In this document: positions 1-5,829 of the stretch, one piece after another
Layout of the letters: every line of letters starts with the position of its first letter
Position numbering within the stretch: the first letter of the stretch is position 1
Source of the DNA: Lachnospiraceae bacterium
Lineage (GTDB): Bacteria > Bacillota > Clostridia > Lachnospirales > Lachnospiraceae
Assembly (NCBI GenBank): GCA_009774625.1
Contig: VSOB01000087.1
Coordinates: 1-8,863, forward strand
Direction: 5' to 3'
DNA length: 8,863 bases
The notes under the pieces: generated by a model
Seen by the model: only the letters and a program-made list of their open reading frames with translations
Databases searched by the model: none
What the model was told of the DNA's origin: nothing
Made by a program: the position numbers and the translations under genes

Positions 1-53
1 ACCAGCCAGAAGATCAACAGGACTGTTGCAGGTATAAATTCTGTAAGTGTCAT
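1..53 (-). CDS. 5' end of an unidentified membrane protein (partial)
   Basis: Only the first 17 codons lie inside the window: an ATG at 53 (minus strand) opens MTLTEFIPATVLLIFWL and runs off the left edge. The stretch is hydrophobic from about residue 7, as expected for an N-terminal membrane segment or signal anchor. An AAGGA ribosome binding site sits about 7 bases before the ATG. The gene lies 65 bp beyond the response regulator stop on the same strand and has a good promoter in that gap, so it can be transcribed separately from the two-component genes, although read-through is possible. Its family cannot be told from this fragment. It could be a transporter or envelope protein controlled by the adjacent two-component system, but that is only a neighbourhood inference. 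Confidence 0.6.
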   Translation of the reverse strand, partial: MTLTEFIPATVLLIFWL

Positions 54-88
54 AAATATTTCCTTTTCTCTTATGTCAGTTTAAAATT

Positions 89-117
89 ATGATACAAAAA
101 CTGAGAAGAAAAGTCAA
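89..117 (-). promoter_or_regulatory. Sigma-A-type promoter for the partial membrane protein gene
   Basis: On the minus strand TTGACT (112-117) is followed by a 17-base spacer and TATCAT (89-94). Each hexamer matches the sigma-A consensus at 5 of 6 bases. The predicted start near position 82 would give a leader of about 29 bases carrying the AAGGA site. It begins directly after the response regulator stop codon (119-121). Confidence 0.6.
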
Positions 118-118
118 A

Positions 119-808
119 TCATACCTTAAACCGATATCCTACTCCCCATATGGTTTCAATGTACTGGGGTTTTGCCGTATCAAATTCTATTTTTTCACGT
201 ATTTTTTTAATATGGACCGTTACGGTGGCGATATCACCAATAGAGTCCATATCCCAGATCTTCCGGAACAGCTCTTCTTTTGTAAAGACGTGATTGGGAT
301 TCTCAGCCAGAAAAGTCAGCAGGTCAAATTCTTTTGTGGTAAAATTCTTTTCTTCTCCGTTGATCATAACGCGTCTGGCTGTTTTATCAATCCGGATACC
401 ACGGATCTCCACGATGTCATTGGCCTGCGCCTGGGAGCCCACCAGACGATTGTAACGTGCCATATGTGCCTTGACCCTGGCTACCAGCTCGCTGGGGCTG
501 AAAGGCTTGGTAATGTAGTCATCGGCGCCCAGGCCCAGCCCTCTGATTTTATCGATGTCCTCTTTTTTGGCGGAAACCATCAGAACAGGGATGTTTTTGG
601 CTTCCCGAATCTTTCTGCATACTTCGAACCCGTCTATGCCCGGCAGCATCAGATCCAGAATAATCAGATCAAAGTCCTCGGCAAGCGCTCTGGCCAGCCC
701 GGTATCCCCTGCATTTTCGATGTCCACTTCAAATTCACTCAGTTCCAGATAATCCTTTTCCAGGTCGGCAATGGCTTCTTCATCTTCAATTATCAATATT
801 CTGCTCAT
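119..808 (-). CDS. OmpR/PhoB-family response regulator
   Basis: Cytoplasmic DNA-binding response regulator of 229 residues, the usual length for this family. The receiver domain (about 1-118) shows the acidic pocket E8-D9-E10, phospho-acceptor D52 in LILDLMLPG context, switch serine S79 and conserved K101 in TKPF. The C-terminal half (about 130-229) is a winged-helix DNA-binding domain, with the typical FTTKEFDLL, VHIKKIREKIE and WGVGYRFKV stretches. The start at 808 is supported by an AGGTGG ribosome binding site 6 bases upstream, lying inside the end of the kinase gene. The gene overlaps the kinase by 23 bp, so translation is probably coupled and the two form one signalling pair. The kinase is promoter-proximal here, the reverse of the more common regulator-first order. 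Target genes are unknown; the adjacent membrane gene and the pair's own promoter are obvious candidates. Confidence 0.95.
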   Translation of the reverse strand: MSRILIIEDEEAIADLEKDYLELSEFEVDIENAGDTGLARALAEDFDLIILDLMLPGIDGFEVCRKIREAKNIPVLMVSAKKEDIDKIRGLGLGADDYITKPFSPSELVARVKAHMARYNRLVGSQAQANDIVEIRGIRIDKTARRVMINGEEKNFTTKEFDLLTFLAENPNHVFTKEELFRKIWDMDSIGDIATVTVHIKKIREKIEFDTAKPQYIETIWGVGYRFKV

Positions 809-2285
809 CGTTTTCCACCTCTCTATATTTTCTGATTACAAAGTGCAGACAAGTGCCTTCGTTTTCTCTGCTGGTTGCCCATATATATCCGCCGTGATCT
901 TCGATGATTTTCTTCACGATGGAGAGTCCGATACCGCTGCCGCCTTTGGAAGAATTGCGGGAAGCATCTGTGCGATAAAAACGTTCAAAAATATTGCTCA
1001 GATCCTTGGCGGCGATTCCTTTGCCATTGTCCTCGATTTCCACCCGGACAGAGTCGATCTCGTCCAGTATCCGGATGTCTATCACTCCCTGCGGTTTGTC
1101 CATATATTTGATACAATTGCTGATAATATTGTTGATGACACGCTTGAGCTGTTCCGGGTCGGCAATGATCCGGATATCGGGATCTACCAGATTGGAGTAG
1201 TTCAGACGTATGTTTTCGGATTCCAGTTCCAGGCCCACCTCTTCCACACAGTCACGGAAATATTCATTTACATTGATCCGATGGAAATTATAGGGAATCC
1301 GGTTGGAATTGATGCCGGAATAAAAGGTCAGCTCATTGATCAGACGATCCATATCGTTGGCTTTGTTGTATATAGTGCGGACATATTTGGTCATTTTCTC
1401 CGGTGTATCTGCCACACCGTCCATCAGGCCCTCTACATAGCCTTTGATGGCAGTGATAGGTGTTTTCAGATCATGGGAAATGTTGCTGATCAGTTCTTTG
1501 TTCTGCCGCTCCCCCAGAACCTTTTCTTCGTTGGATTCTTTCAGGCGCAGGCGCATATCTTCATAATTACGGAACAGGTCGCCAAATTCTCCTTTTTCGT
1601 CTGTGGTAAGCGAATATTCCAGATTGCCTTCTGCGATCATCTGCATGGCAGTATTCAGATTCCGGATGGGCCGGAATACTCCTTTGTGAATCCACTGGGT
1701 CAGTATACATGCCGTAAATAAAAGAATCAGCGCAATGGCAATCATCATATCCATCAGAAAAGACTGAGAAAACAGCTTGCTGATGGGAGTGACGATAAAG
1801 ATACTGCCTTCGGAACCGTCACTGAACTGAAAGTCAGCCTGCTTTACCAGCTTTTGCAGTTGATTGTAATAGTAGCCGGTATCGGGAACGGAAGTATCAT
1901 GGCCATATGGCGGCAGATTGTCAAAAATCCGGCCTGCGGCTTTCTGACTGCCGGTATAATACAGATCGTTTCCTTTACGTACAATAATATAGGAAGCATG
2001 TTCAATGGCCTGGCTGTTCAGTTGGGATAAAAAGGTTTTATCTTCCAGATTTTCGGGAGATTTTTGGATAATATCCAGAAATTCATAGAACAAAAGCTCT
2101 GTCTGTTCCCCGCTGGCCTGAATGGAGTTGGAAAGAGTTTCATAATCTACGGTTTCAAATCCATATTCCCGCTGCAGCGTATGTGTCATATAAGAACCGA
2201 TGCTCATATAGGCAATTGCCATCAGGACAAGGGGCAGGATGACCATCGTGCCGAAGGTTATGAAGAGCCGTGTCCGTAATTTCAT
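786..2285 (-). CDS. Membrane sensor histidine kinase (HAMP, HisKA, HATPase)
   Basis: Transmembrane histidine kinase of 499 residues. Order of parts: membrane helix about 8-28; external sensing region about 29-177; second helix about 178-197; HAMP linker about 198-250; dimerisation/phospho-acceptor domain with H271 in the SHDLKTP H-box; ATP-binding domain with N-box residues N385/N386/N390, G1 box DNGKG (419-423), F-box FERFYR (433-438) and G2 box GGSGIGLS (448-455). All catalytic motifs are intact, so it should be active. The external region of about 150 residues has no motif I recognise; an extracytoplasmic PAS/CACHE-like fold is possible but not shown. An AAGGGG ribosome binding site precedes the ATG at 2285. 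It partners the response regulator whose start it overlaps. The ligand is unknown. Confidence 0.95.
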   Translation of the reverse strand: MKLRTRLFITFGTMVILPLVLMAIAYMSIGSYMTHTLQREYGFETVDYETLSNSIQASGEQTELLFYEFLDIIQKSPENLEDKTFLSQLNSQAIEHASYIIVRKGNDLYYTGSQKAAGRIFDNLPPYGHDTSVPDTGYYYNQLQKLVKQADFQFSDGSEGSIFIVTPISKLFSQSFLMDMMIAIALILLFTACILTQWIHKGVFRPIRNLNTAMQMIAEGNLEYSLTTDEKGEFGDLFRNYEDMRLRLKESNEEKVLGERQNKELISNISHDLKTPITAIKGYVEGLMDGVADTPEKMTKYVRTIYNKANDMDRLINELTFYSGINSNRIPYNFHRINVNEYFRDCVEEVGLELESENIRLNYSNLVDPDIRIIADPEQLKRVINNIISNCIKYMDKPQGVIDIRILDEIDSVRVEIEDNGKGIAAKDLSNIFERFYRTDASRNSSKGGSGIGLSIVKKIIEDHGGYIWATSRENEGTCLHFVIRKYREVENDEQNIDN

Positions 2286-2325
2286 AAAATAACCCCTTCT
2301 TTGTCAGGTTAGGTGTGTTTTTCTC

Positions 2326-2334
2326 ATTATAGCA
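2326..2334 (-). promoter_or_regulatory. Extended -10 promoter of the kinase/regulator operon
   Basis: On the minus strand the sequence reads TGCTATAAT: a perfect TATAAT hexamer (2326-2331) with the TGn extension (2332-2334). No good -35 hexamer lies at the right distance, as often seen for extended -10 promoters or those needing an activator. The predicted start is near 2319, about 34 bases before the kinase ATG. Confidence 0.6.
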
Positions 2335-2353
2335 CGGGCGCTGTTTGTGTGTA

Positions 2354-2371
2354 TAAATCGGTCATGATTTA
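2354..2371. promoter_or_regulatory. Dyad TAAATC-N6-GATTTA in the divergent intergenic region
   Basis: A perfect 6-bp inverted repeat (2354-2359 and 2366-2371) lies just upstream of where the kinase operon's -35 region would be, between the two divergent promoters. The position suits an activator or autoregulatory site for a promoter with a weak -35. The binding protein cannot be named from sequence. AT-rich DNA yields such dyads by chance, so confidence is low. Confidence 0.25.
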
Positions 2372-2393
2372 ATTCTAAAATATTTATAAACAA

Positions 2394-2422
2394 TTGACAT
2401 TATTGCGAAAATATACTATTTT
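2394..2422 (+). promoter_or_regulatory. Promoter of the PerR-like gene
   Basis: A perfect TTGACA (2394-2399) is followed by a 17-base spacer and TATTTT (2417-2422, 4 of 6 bases). The predicted start is near 2429, about 47 bases before the ATG. The surrounding DNA is very AT-rich, and two ATACTAT copies (2413-2419, 2424-2430) sit exactly 11 bp apart, so a different -10 choice is possible. Confidence 0.55.
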
Positions 2423-2433
2423 AATACTATAAA

Positions 2434-2455
2434 AATAATAATCATTTCTATTATT
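2434..2455. promoter_or_regulatory. Candidate autoregulatory operator (Per/Fur-box-like)
   Basis: An inverted repeat AATAATA-N8-TATTATT lies between the predicted transcription start and the ribosome binding site of the PerR-like gene. Within it, 2436-2450 matches the Bacillus subtilis Per-box consensus TTATAATNATTATAA at 10 of 14 defined positions: the left half is good, the right half poor. PerR proteins commonly repress their own gene, so location and shape fit. The AT-rich background makes chance matches easy. Confidence 0.35.
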
Positions 2456-2475
2456 GCAAAGAATAAGGAGAATCT

Positions 2476-2868
2476 ATGGCATTAAAATACAGCAGACAGA
2501 GAGAGGCAATTAAAGAATTTCTTTCAGGAAGGAAGGACCATCCCACTGCAGACGCAGTTTATATGGAAGTGCGTAGGGAATTTCCCAATATCAGTCTGGG
2601 TACCGTGTACCGGAATCTGACACTGCTTGCGGATCTGGGAGAGATCATGCGGGTGAATGTGGGAGACGGAGTGGATCATTTCGATCCAAACACTGCCCTT
2701 CATTATCATTTTATCTGCAGGGCATGCGGCTGTGTACAGGATCTGGATATCGATAATATTGTAAATATCAATGAGATGGCGTCAGCAGGCTTTGACGGGG
2801 AAATCGGCGGCAATGTGACCTATTTTTATGGTATCTGCGGAAAATGTAAGCGGAAACAGCTTTCCTGA
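2476..2868 (+). CDS. perR: Fur-family peroxide-responsive repressor, PerR-like
   Basis: Cytoplasmic metal-dependent repressor of 130 residues. An N-terminal winged helix (about 5-65, with recognition region SLGTVYRNL at 40-48) is followed by the dimerisation and metal domain. Structural zinc is bound by C81/C84 and C121/C124 (two CxxC pairs). Aligned to B. subtilis PerR, the regulatory metal ligands are all present: H22, D70, H76, H78 and D89 (equivalent to H37, D85, H91, H93, D104). The aspartate at the last position is the PerR-type residue, Fur having glutamate there, which favours peroxide sensing by histidine oxidation over iron sensing. The N-terminus is shorter than in B. subtilis PerR by about 15 residues. 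AAGGAG lies 5 bases before the ATG. The next gene is a peroxide-reducing rubrerythrin, a classic PerR target, supporting the call. Assignment as PerR rather than Fur or Zur is by residues and context, not experiment. Confidence 0.85.
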   Translation: MALKYSRQREAIKEFLSGRKDHPTADAVYMEVRREFPNISLGTVYRNLTLLADLGEIMRVNVGDGVDHFDPNTALHYHFICRACGCVQDLDIDNIVNINEMASAGFDGEIGGNVTYFYGICGKCKRKQLS

Positions 2869-2920
2869 GTTAAGAGAATGGACAAAGGCGGTAGCGGGGA
2901 GCGGAAACGACCGGGCAGTT

Positions 2921-2949
2921 TTCTGATTATTTGATGATGATGGTATAAG
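2921..2949 (+). promoter_or_regulatory. Possible extended -10 promoter for the rubrerythrin gene
   Basis: TGGTATAAG (2941-2949) is a TGn extension followed by a hexamer matching TATAAT at 5 of 6 bases. The -35 position (TTCTGA, 2921-2926) is poor. The gap between perR and rbr is 143 bp and holds no clear terminator, so rbr may be expressed both from here and by read-through from perR. Confidence 0.35.
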
Positions 2950-3011
2950 TTTGTGAAAGCGGGGGAATCCTTTTAGCAAGATGAAAATTATGGCTGAAAA
3001 GGAGAGCAGAG

Positions 3012-3551
3012 ATGAAATTTATATGTCAGGTATGCGGTTATGTCCATGAAGGTGACAATCCCCCGGAGCGGTGTCCGGTCTGCAATGCGCCGGCAGAGAA
3101 ATTCAAGGCACAGACAACACAGGATGCCTGGGCGGCAGAGCATGTGGTAGGCATTGCCAAAGGTGTGAGCGAAGATATTATGGCTGATCTGAGAGCCAAT
3201 TTCAACGGCGAATGCTCGGAAGTGGGAATGTACCTTGCGATGGCAAGAGTGGCGCACAGAGAAGGCTATCCGGAGATTGGTCTGTACTGGGAGAAGGCAG
3301 CCTGGGAAGAGGCGGAGCATGCGGCTAAGTTTGCGGAACTGCTTGGTGAAGTGGTAACGGATTCCACAGAAAAGAATCTGAAAATGAGAGTGGATGCGGA
3401 ATATGGAGCAACCGGCGGAAAATTTGACCTTGCAAAGCGTGCCAAAGCCCAGAACCTGGATGCAATCCATGATACTGTCCATGAGATGGCCAAAGACGAG
3501 GCAAGACACGGCAAGGCGTTTGCCGGACTTTTGAAGAGATATTTTGGTTAG
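3012..3551 (+). CDS. Reverse rubrerythrin (NADH peroxidase component)
   Basis: Cytoplasmic non-haem iron protein of 179 residues that reduces hydrogen peroxide to water with electrons from NADH via a partner reductase; in clostridia such proteins also support oxygen reduction. The domain order is reversed relative to classical rubrerythrin. The rubredoxin-like Fe(Cys)4 module comes first (C5, C8, C21, C24 in CQVCGY and CPVCN). A ferritin-like four-helix diiron domain follows (about 40-179), with likely ligands E67 or E70, E100/H103 (EAEH), E130 and E163/H166 (EARH). This layout matches the RevRbr proteins known as PerR-regulated in Clostridium acetobutylicum, and here the gene sits directly behind a PerR-like gene. 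AAAGGAG lies about 7 bases upstream of the ATG. No residue appears to be missing. I leave the symbol blank because naming of reverse rubrerythrins varies. Confidence 0.93.
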   Translation: MKFICQVCGYVHEGDNPPERCPVCNAPAEKFKAQTTQDAWAAEHVVGIAKGVSEDIMADLRANFNGECSEVGMYLAMARVAHREGYPEIGLYWEKAAWEEAEHAAKFAELLGEVVTDSTEKNLKMRVDAEYGATGGKFDLAKRAKAQNLDAIHDTVHEMAKDEARHGKAFAGLLKRYFG

Positions 3552-3570
3552 TTGTTCAATACCAATCAAA

Positions 3571-3663
3571 AAAGGGAAAAAAGAGTTTGGGAGGAATAGG
3601 TGTGTATGCGCTTATTCCTCTCTGTTCATGTAGCGTTTAATCTATACTTAAATCTTTCTAGCC
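3571..3663 (-). ncRNA. Candidate minus-strand small RNA between rbr and the pseudouridine synthase
   Basis: A minus-strand promoter at 3670-3698 predicts a start near 3663. Leftward transcription then meets a hairpin (8-bp perfect stem GAGGAATA/TATTCCTC, arms 3613-3620 and 3591-3598) followed by two runs of six U separated by CCC (3582-3571, with an AAACUC gap after the stem). This would give an RNA of about 90 nt with no convincing reading frame (only a five-codon ATG frame without a binding site). Against it, the same hairpin is more stable when read on the plus strand, where extra G-U pairs form, so it may instead belong to the rbr message. Purely predicted. Confidence 0.25.
3589..3622 (+). 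terminator. Hairpin 38 bases after the rubrerythrin stop
   Basis: On the plus strand the arms 3589-3602 and 3609-3622 pair over 14 bp, including four G-U pairs, around a six-base loop. This is the strongest structure in the gap. The downstream sequence (UCUGUUCAUGU) is only mildly U-rich, so it is not a textbook intrinsic terminator for rbr; it may act as a weak terminator or a 3'-end stabiliser. The U-rich side lies on the opposite strand, so a leftward terminator is the alternative. Confidence 0.45.
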
Positions 3664-3669
3664 CAGAAT

Positions 3670-3698
3670 ATTATACGTCTGTCCGTTAAAATAGACAA
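3670..3698 (-). promoter_or_regulatory. Minus-strand promoter in the rbr-rluA gap
   Basis: On the minus strand TTGTCT (3693-3698, 4 of 6) is followed by 17 bases and a perfect TATAAT (3670-3675). No minus-strand gene lies downstream before rbr, which is why it is linked here to a candidate small RNA. An imperfect 18-bp palindrome centred on ATCATGAT (3705-3722) lies just upstream and could be an operator. Confidence 0.4.
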
Positions 3699-3824
3699 GG
3701 ACAGAATAGATCATGATTTATTCCCTTCGCTCTGACCGGCTTGTCTGCAGAAAGTACTCTTTTCTGACAAAAGAAGAATCACAAAAGTATTTAAGACGCT
3801 GATTTATGAAAACGCCAGACTCGC

Positions 3825-3853
3825 TTGACAGTTCCATACGGAAAAAATATAAT
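3825..3853 (+). promoter_or_regulatory. Perfect-consensus sigma-A promoter of the pseudouridine synthase gene
   Basis: TTGACA (3825-3830), a 17-base spacer and TATAAT (3848-3853) match the sigma-A consensus at all 12 positions with ideal spacing. With the usual six-base discriminator the start site is A3860, which is the A of the ATG of the following gene. The message would therefore have essentially no 5' untranslated region. Confidence 0.8.
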
Positions 3854-3859
3854 GCAGGT

Positions 3860-4543
3860 ATGAAAACAAATATACTCTGTGAAACCCCTGATTTTCTTGT
3901 ATGTGAAAAGCCTGCCGGACTGGCGGTGCAGGCGGGAAGCGGTTATCAGGCGGATATGGTCAGCGAACTGAAAAATTATCTCTGCAAAACAACAGGCGGA
4001 CGCAATCCGTATCTGGGTGTGATTCATCGTCTGGACCAGCCGGTGGAAGGGCTGCTGGTATTTGCCAGGACGGAGGAGGCAGCCGCGGATTTGAGCGCTC
4101 AGCTTGCAGAAGGCAGACTGACCAAGCGGTATCTGGCAGTGCTGGAAGGGATACCGGGTCAGAGTCAGAGAACGCTGGTTGATTACGTGAAAAAGGATGG
4201 GAAAAACCGGTGCGCCTGCGTAACGGGGGCCGGGGAAGCCGGTGCGAAGCGGGCAGAGCTGTCTTACCGGATTCTGGCAAAGCAGGATCAGGGCACACTT
4301 GCGCTGGCTGAGATCAGCCTCCGTACCGGACGCTTTCATCAGATACGGGTGCAGATGGCCCACAGGGGATGGCCGATCGTGGGAGACGGAAAATACGGAG
4401 CAAAAAGTCAGACACCGGGAAGCATTGCCCTGTGTGCCCGTGAGCTGACATTTTATGATGGGGCAGTCAGAGAGCAGAGACATTTTTCGATATGTCCCCG
4501 TCATGCCGCATTTGGAGAATTTTCAGAGATTTTGAAACAGTAA
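3860..4543 (+). CDS. RluA-family pseudouridine synthase, probably translated from a leaderless mRNA
   Basis: Cytoplasmic enzyme that isomerises uridine to pseudouridine in RNA; this family acts on rRNA or tRNA. At 227 residues it is one catalytic domain without the S4 RNA-binding domain of RluC/RluD, similar in size to E. coli RluA. Visible motifs: NILCETPDFLVCEKPAGL at the N-terminus, the catalytic motif HRLDQPVEGLLVFA with catalytic Asp at residue 59, and LRTGRFHQIRVQ in the C-terminal half. Start choice: the frame is open to an ATG at 3806, which would add 18 residues, but that ATG has no ribosome binding site, the added residues (MKTPDSLDSSIRKKYNAG) lack family character, and a perfect promoter lies inside them. 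The ATG at 3860 begins where the family begins and coincides with the predicted transcription start. The target nucleotide cannot be told. A dehydrogenase with its own promoter follows 55 bp later. Confidence 0.88.
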   Translation: MKTNILCETPDFLVCEKPAGLAVQAGSGYQADMVSELKNYLCKTTGGRNPYLGVIHRLDQPVEGLLVFARTEEAAADLSAQLAEGRLTKRYLAVLEGIPGQSQRTLVDYVKKDGKNRCACVTGAGEAGAKRAELSYRILAKQDQGTLALAEISLRTGRFHQIRVQMAHRGWPIVGDGKYGAKSQTPGSIALCARELTFYDGAVREQRHFSICPRHAAFGEFSEILKQ

Positions 4544-4561
4544 AAAGTAGAGAACTATAAA
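4532..4561 (+). promoter_or_regulatory. Promoter of the alcohol dehydrogenase gene
   Basis: TTGAAA (4532-4537) lies within the last codons of the upstream gene, followed by an 18-base spacer and TATAAA (4556-4561). Each hexamer matches at 5 of 6 positions. The predicted start is near 4568, inside the palindrome at 4567-4579. Confidence 0.55.
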
Positions 4562-4566
4562 AACCG

Positions 4567-4579
4567 ATGATAGTATCAT
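4567..4579. promoter_or_regulatory. Palindrome ATGATAGTATCAT at the predicted dehydrogenase transcription start
   Basis: A perfect 6-bp inverted repeat with one central base, placed over the predicted +1 of the dehydrogenase promoter and 19 bases before its ATG. A repressor bound here would block the promoter directly. It does not match the Per box. The cognate regulator is unknown. Confidence 0.4.
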
Positions 4580-4598
4580 ATTCAGAAAGGATATCAGA

Positions 4599-5774
4599 AT
4601 GGAGAATTTTACATTTTATGCGCCGACCTATTTTGCATTTGGTAAGGATACGGAGGCCGATACGGGCAGCTACATAAAACGTTTCAAAGGAACCAAAGTG
4701 CTGATCCATTATGGAGGAGGTTCCGTGATCCGTTCCGGTTTGCTGGAACGGGTAAAGGAATCCCTGAAGCAGGAAAATCTGGAATATGTGGAGCTTGGCG
4801 GTGTGCGGCCCAATCCCAGAAGCGGCCTGGTGTATGAGGGAATTGAACTTTGCAGAAAGGAAGGCATCGACTTTATACTGGCTGTAGGCGGCGGCAGCAC
4901 CATCGATTCCGCCAAAGCCATTGCAGCCGGTGCCGTATATGAAGGGGATTTCTGGGACTTTTATTCCGGTAAGATCGTGGAGCAGGCGCTGCCTGTGGGA
5001 ACGGTGCTGACCATTTCCGCGGCGGGGAGTGAGGGTTCCCCGGATTCCGTGATTACAAAGGAAGAAGGAATGTTCAAACGGGGTGCCACAGGAGAAGCGC
5101 TGCGGCCCAGGTTTTCCATTCTCAATCCGGCCCTGACCCAGACCCTGTCTCCTTATCAGACGGCCTGTGGGGTAACGGATATTATGGCCCATCTGTATGA
5201 GCGGTATCTGACCAATACAAAGGATGTGGATGTGACCGACCGGATGATCGAAGCGCTGCTGCTTGCCATGATTCAGGCAGGGCCAAAGGCGGTAAGGGAT
5301 GCGGCAGATTATGAAAGCCGTGCCAATATTATGTGGGCCGGTATGATGGCGCATAACAATTCCTGCGGTGTGGGACGCACCCAGGACTGGACCAGCCATG
5401 ATATTGAGCATGAACTGTCTGCCCTGTATGACTGTGCGCACGGTGCGGGGCTGGCTGTTACGATGCCGGCTGTATTTACCTATAATATGCACCATGATGT
5501 GATGCGGTTTGCCCAGATTGCAGTACGGGTATGGGGCTGTCAGATGGATTTTGCCCATCCGGAAGAGACTGCCAGGGCCGGAATCGAAGCGCTGCGCAGC
5601 TTTCTGATCTCCATCGGTATGCCGGGAAATTTTGCCGGGCTGGGCGCAGAAGAAAAAGACATTGAGAAAATGGCTCATTCCGCATGCTATGGCAACGGAA
5701 ATACCGGAAGTATCGGCGGCTTTGTGAAGCTGGAGCAAAAAGATGTGGAAGCCATTTACCGGCTTATGCTGTAA
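4599..5774 (+). CDS. Iron-containing alcohol dehydrogenase, YqhD/butanol dehydrogenase type
   Basis: Cytoplasmic NAD(P)H-dependent dehydrogenase of 391 residues that interconverts aldehydes and primary alcohols, typically the last step of butanol or ethanol formation or aldehyde detoxification. An N-terminal Rossmann-like domain carries YGGGS (38-42), which in YqhD contacts the NADPH 2'-phosphate region, and the diagnostic GGGSTIDSAK (97-106). The C-terminal helical domain binds the metal. D194, H198, H267 and H281 fall at the same residue numbers as the metal ligands of E. coli YqhD. Length is normal and no key residue is missing. AAAGGA lies 7 bases before the ATG. The gene has its own promoter and palindromic operator candidate, so it is likely regulated separately from the gene upstream. 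YqhD-like enzymes also scavenge lipid-peroxidation aldehydes, which would suit the nearby peroxide-defence genes, but a fermentative role is equally likely. Confidence 0.93.
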   Translation: MENFTFYAPTYFAFGKDTEADTGSYIKRFKGTKVLIHYGGGSVIRSGLLERVKESLKQENLEYVELGGVRPNPRSGLVYEGIELCRKEGIDFILAVGGGSTIDSAKAIAAGAVYEGDFWDFYSGKIVEQALPVGTVLTISAAGSEGSPDSVITKEEGMFKRGATGEALRPRFSILNPALTQTLSPYQTACGVTDIMAHLYERYLTNTKDVDVTDRMIEALLLAMIQAGPKAVRDAADYESRANIMWAGMMAHNNSCGVGRTQDWTSHDIEHELSALYDCAHGAGLAVTMPAVFTYNMHHDVMRFAQIAVRVWGCQMDFAHPEETARAGIEALRSFLISIGMPGNFAGLGAEEKDIEKMAHSACYGNGNTGSIGGFVKLEQKDVEAIYRLML

Positions 5775-5798
5775 AAGGAAAAAGAGGAAAAAACTGTT

Positions 5799-5829
5799 GA
5801 TTGACTGAATGGATTTTCTGTTGTCAATC
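5799..5829 (+). terminator. Possible weak terminator or attenuator hairpin after the dehydrogenase gene
   Basis: GATTGAC (5799-5805) and GTCAATC (5823-5829) form a 7-bp stem with a 17-base loop, followed by the moderately U-rich GUAUUAUUUAUAU. The right arm can alternatively pair downstream: AATCG (5826-5830) with CGATT (5845-5849), or CAATC (5825-5829) with GATTG (5853-5857). Mutually exclusive pairings in the leader of the next operon could form a switch. The U-tract is interrupted, so a terminator call is weak. Confidence 0.3.

Noticed and set aside
54..118. Terminator between the response regulator and the left-edge gene
   Set aside because: Only an imperfect CTTTTCTC/GAGAAGAAAAG complementarity was found; no stable stem with a U-run.
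89..835. 248-codon plus-strand frame opposite the response regulator
   Set aside because: Antisense to an intact OmpR-type regulator; no binding site and no domain.
771..1721. 316-codon plus-strand frame opposite the histidine kinase
   Set aside because: Antisense shadow of a kinase with all catalytic motifs; the product is low-complexity hydrophobic with no recognisable domain.
2981..3049. 22-codon frame starting 31 bases before the rubrerythrin ATG
   Set aside because: Overlaps the rubrerythrin start in another frame, has no ribosome binding site, and its in-frame sequence is the rubrerythrin binding site and start; most likely chance.
3711..3720. Ten-base motif TCATGATTTA shared by 2362-2371 and 3711-3720
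   Set aside because: Two copies in AT-rich intergenic DNA with different flanks are too little to claim a shared regulator.
3806..3859. N-terminal extension of the pseudouridine synthase from ATG 3806
   Set aside because: No ribosome binding site, no family similarity in the added 18 residues, and a perfect promoter lies inside, so most transcripts would not contain it.
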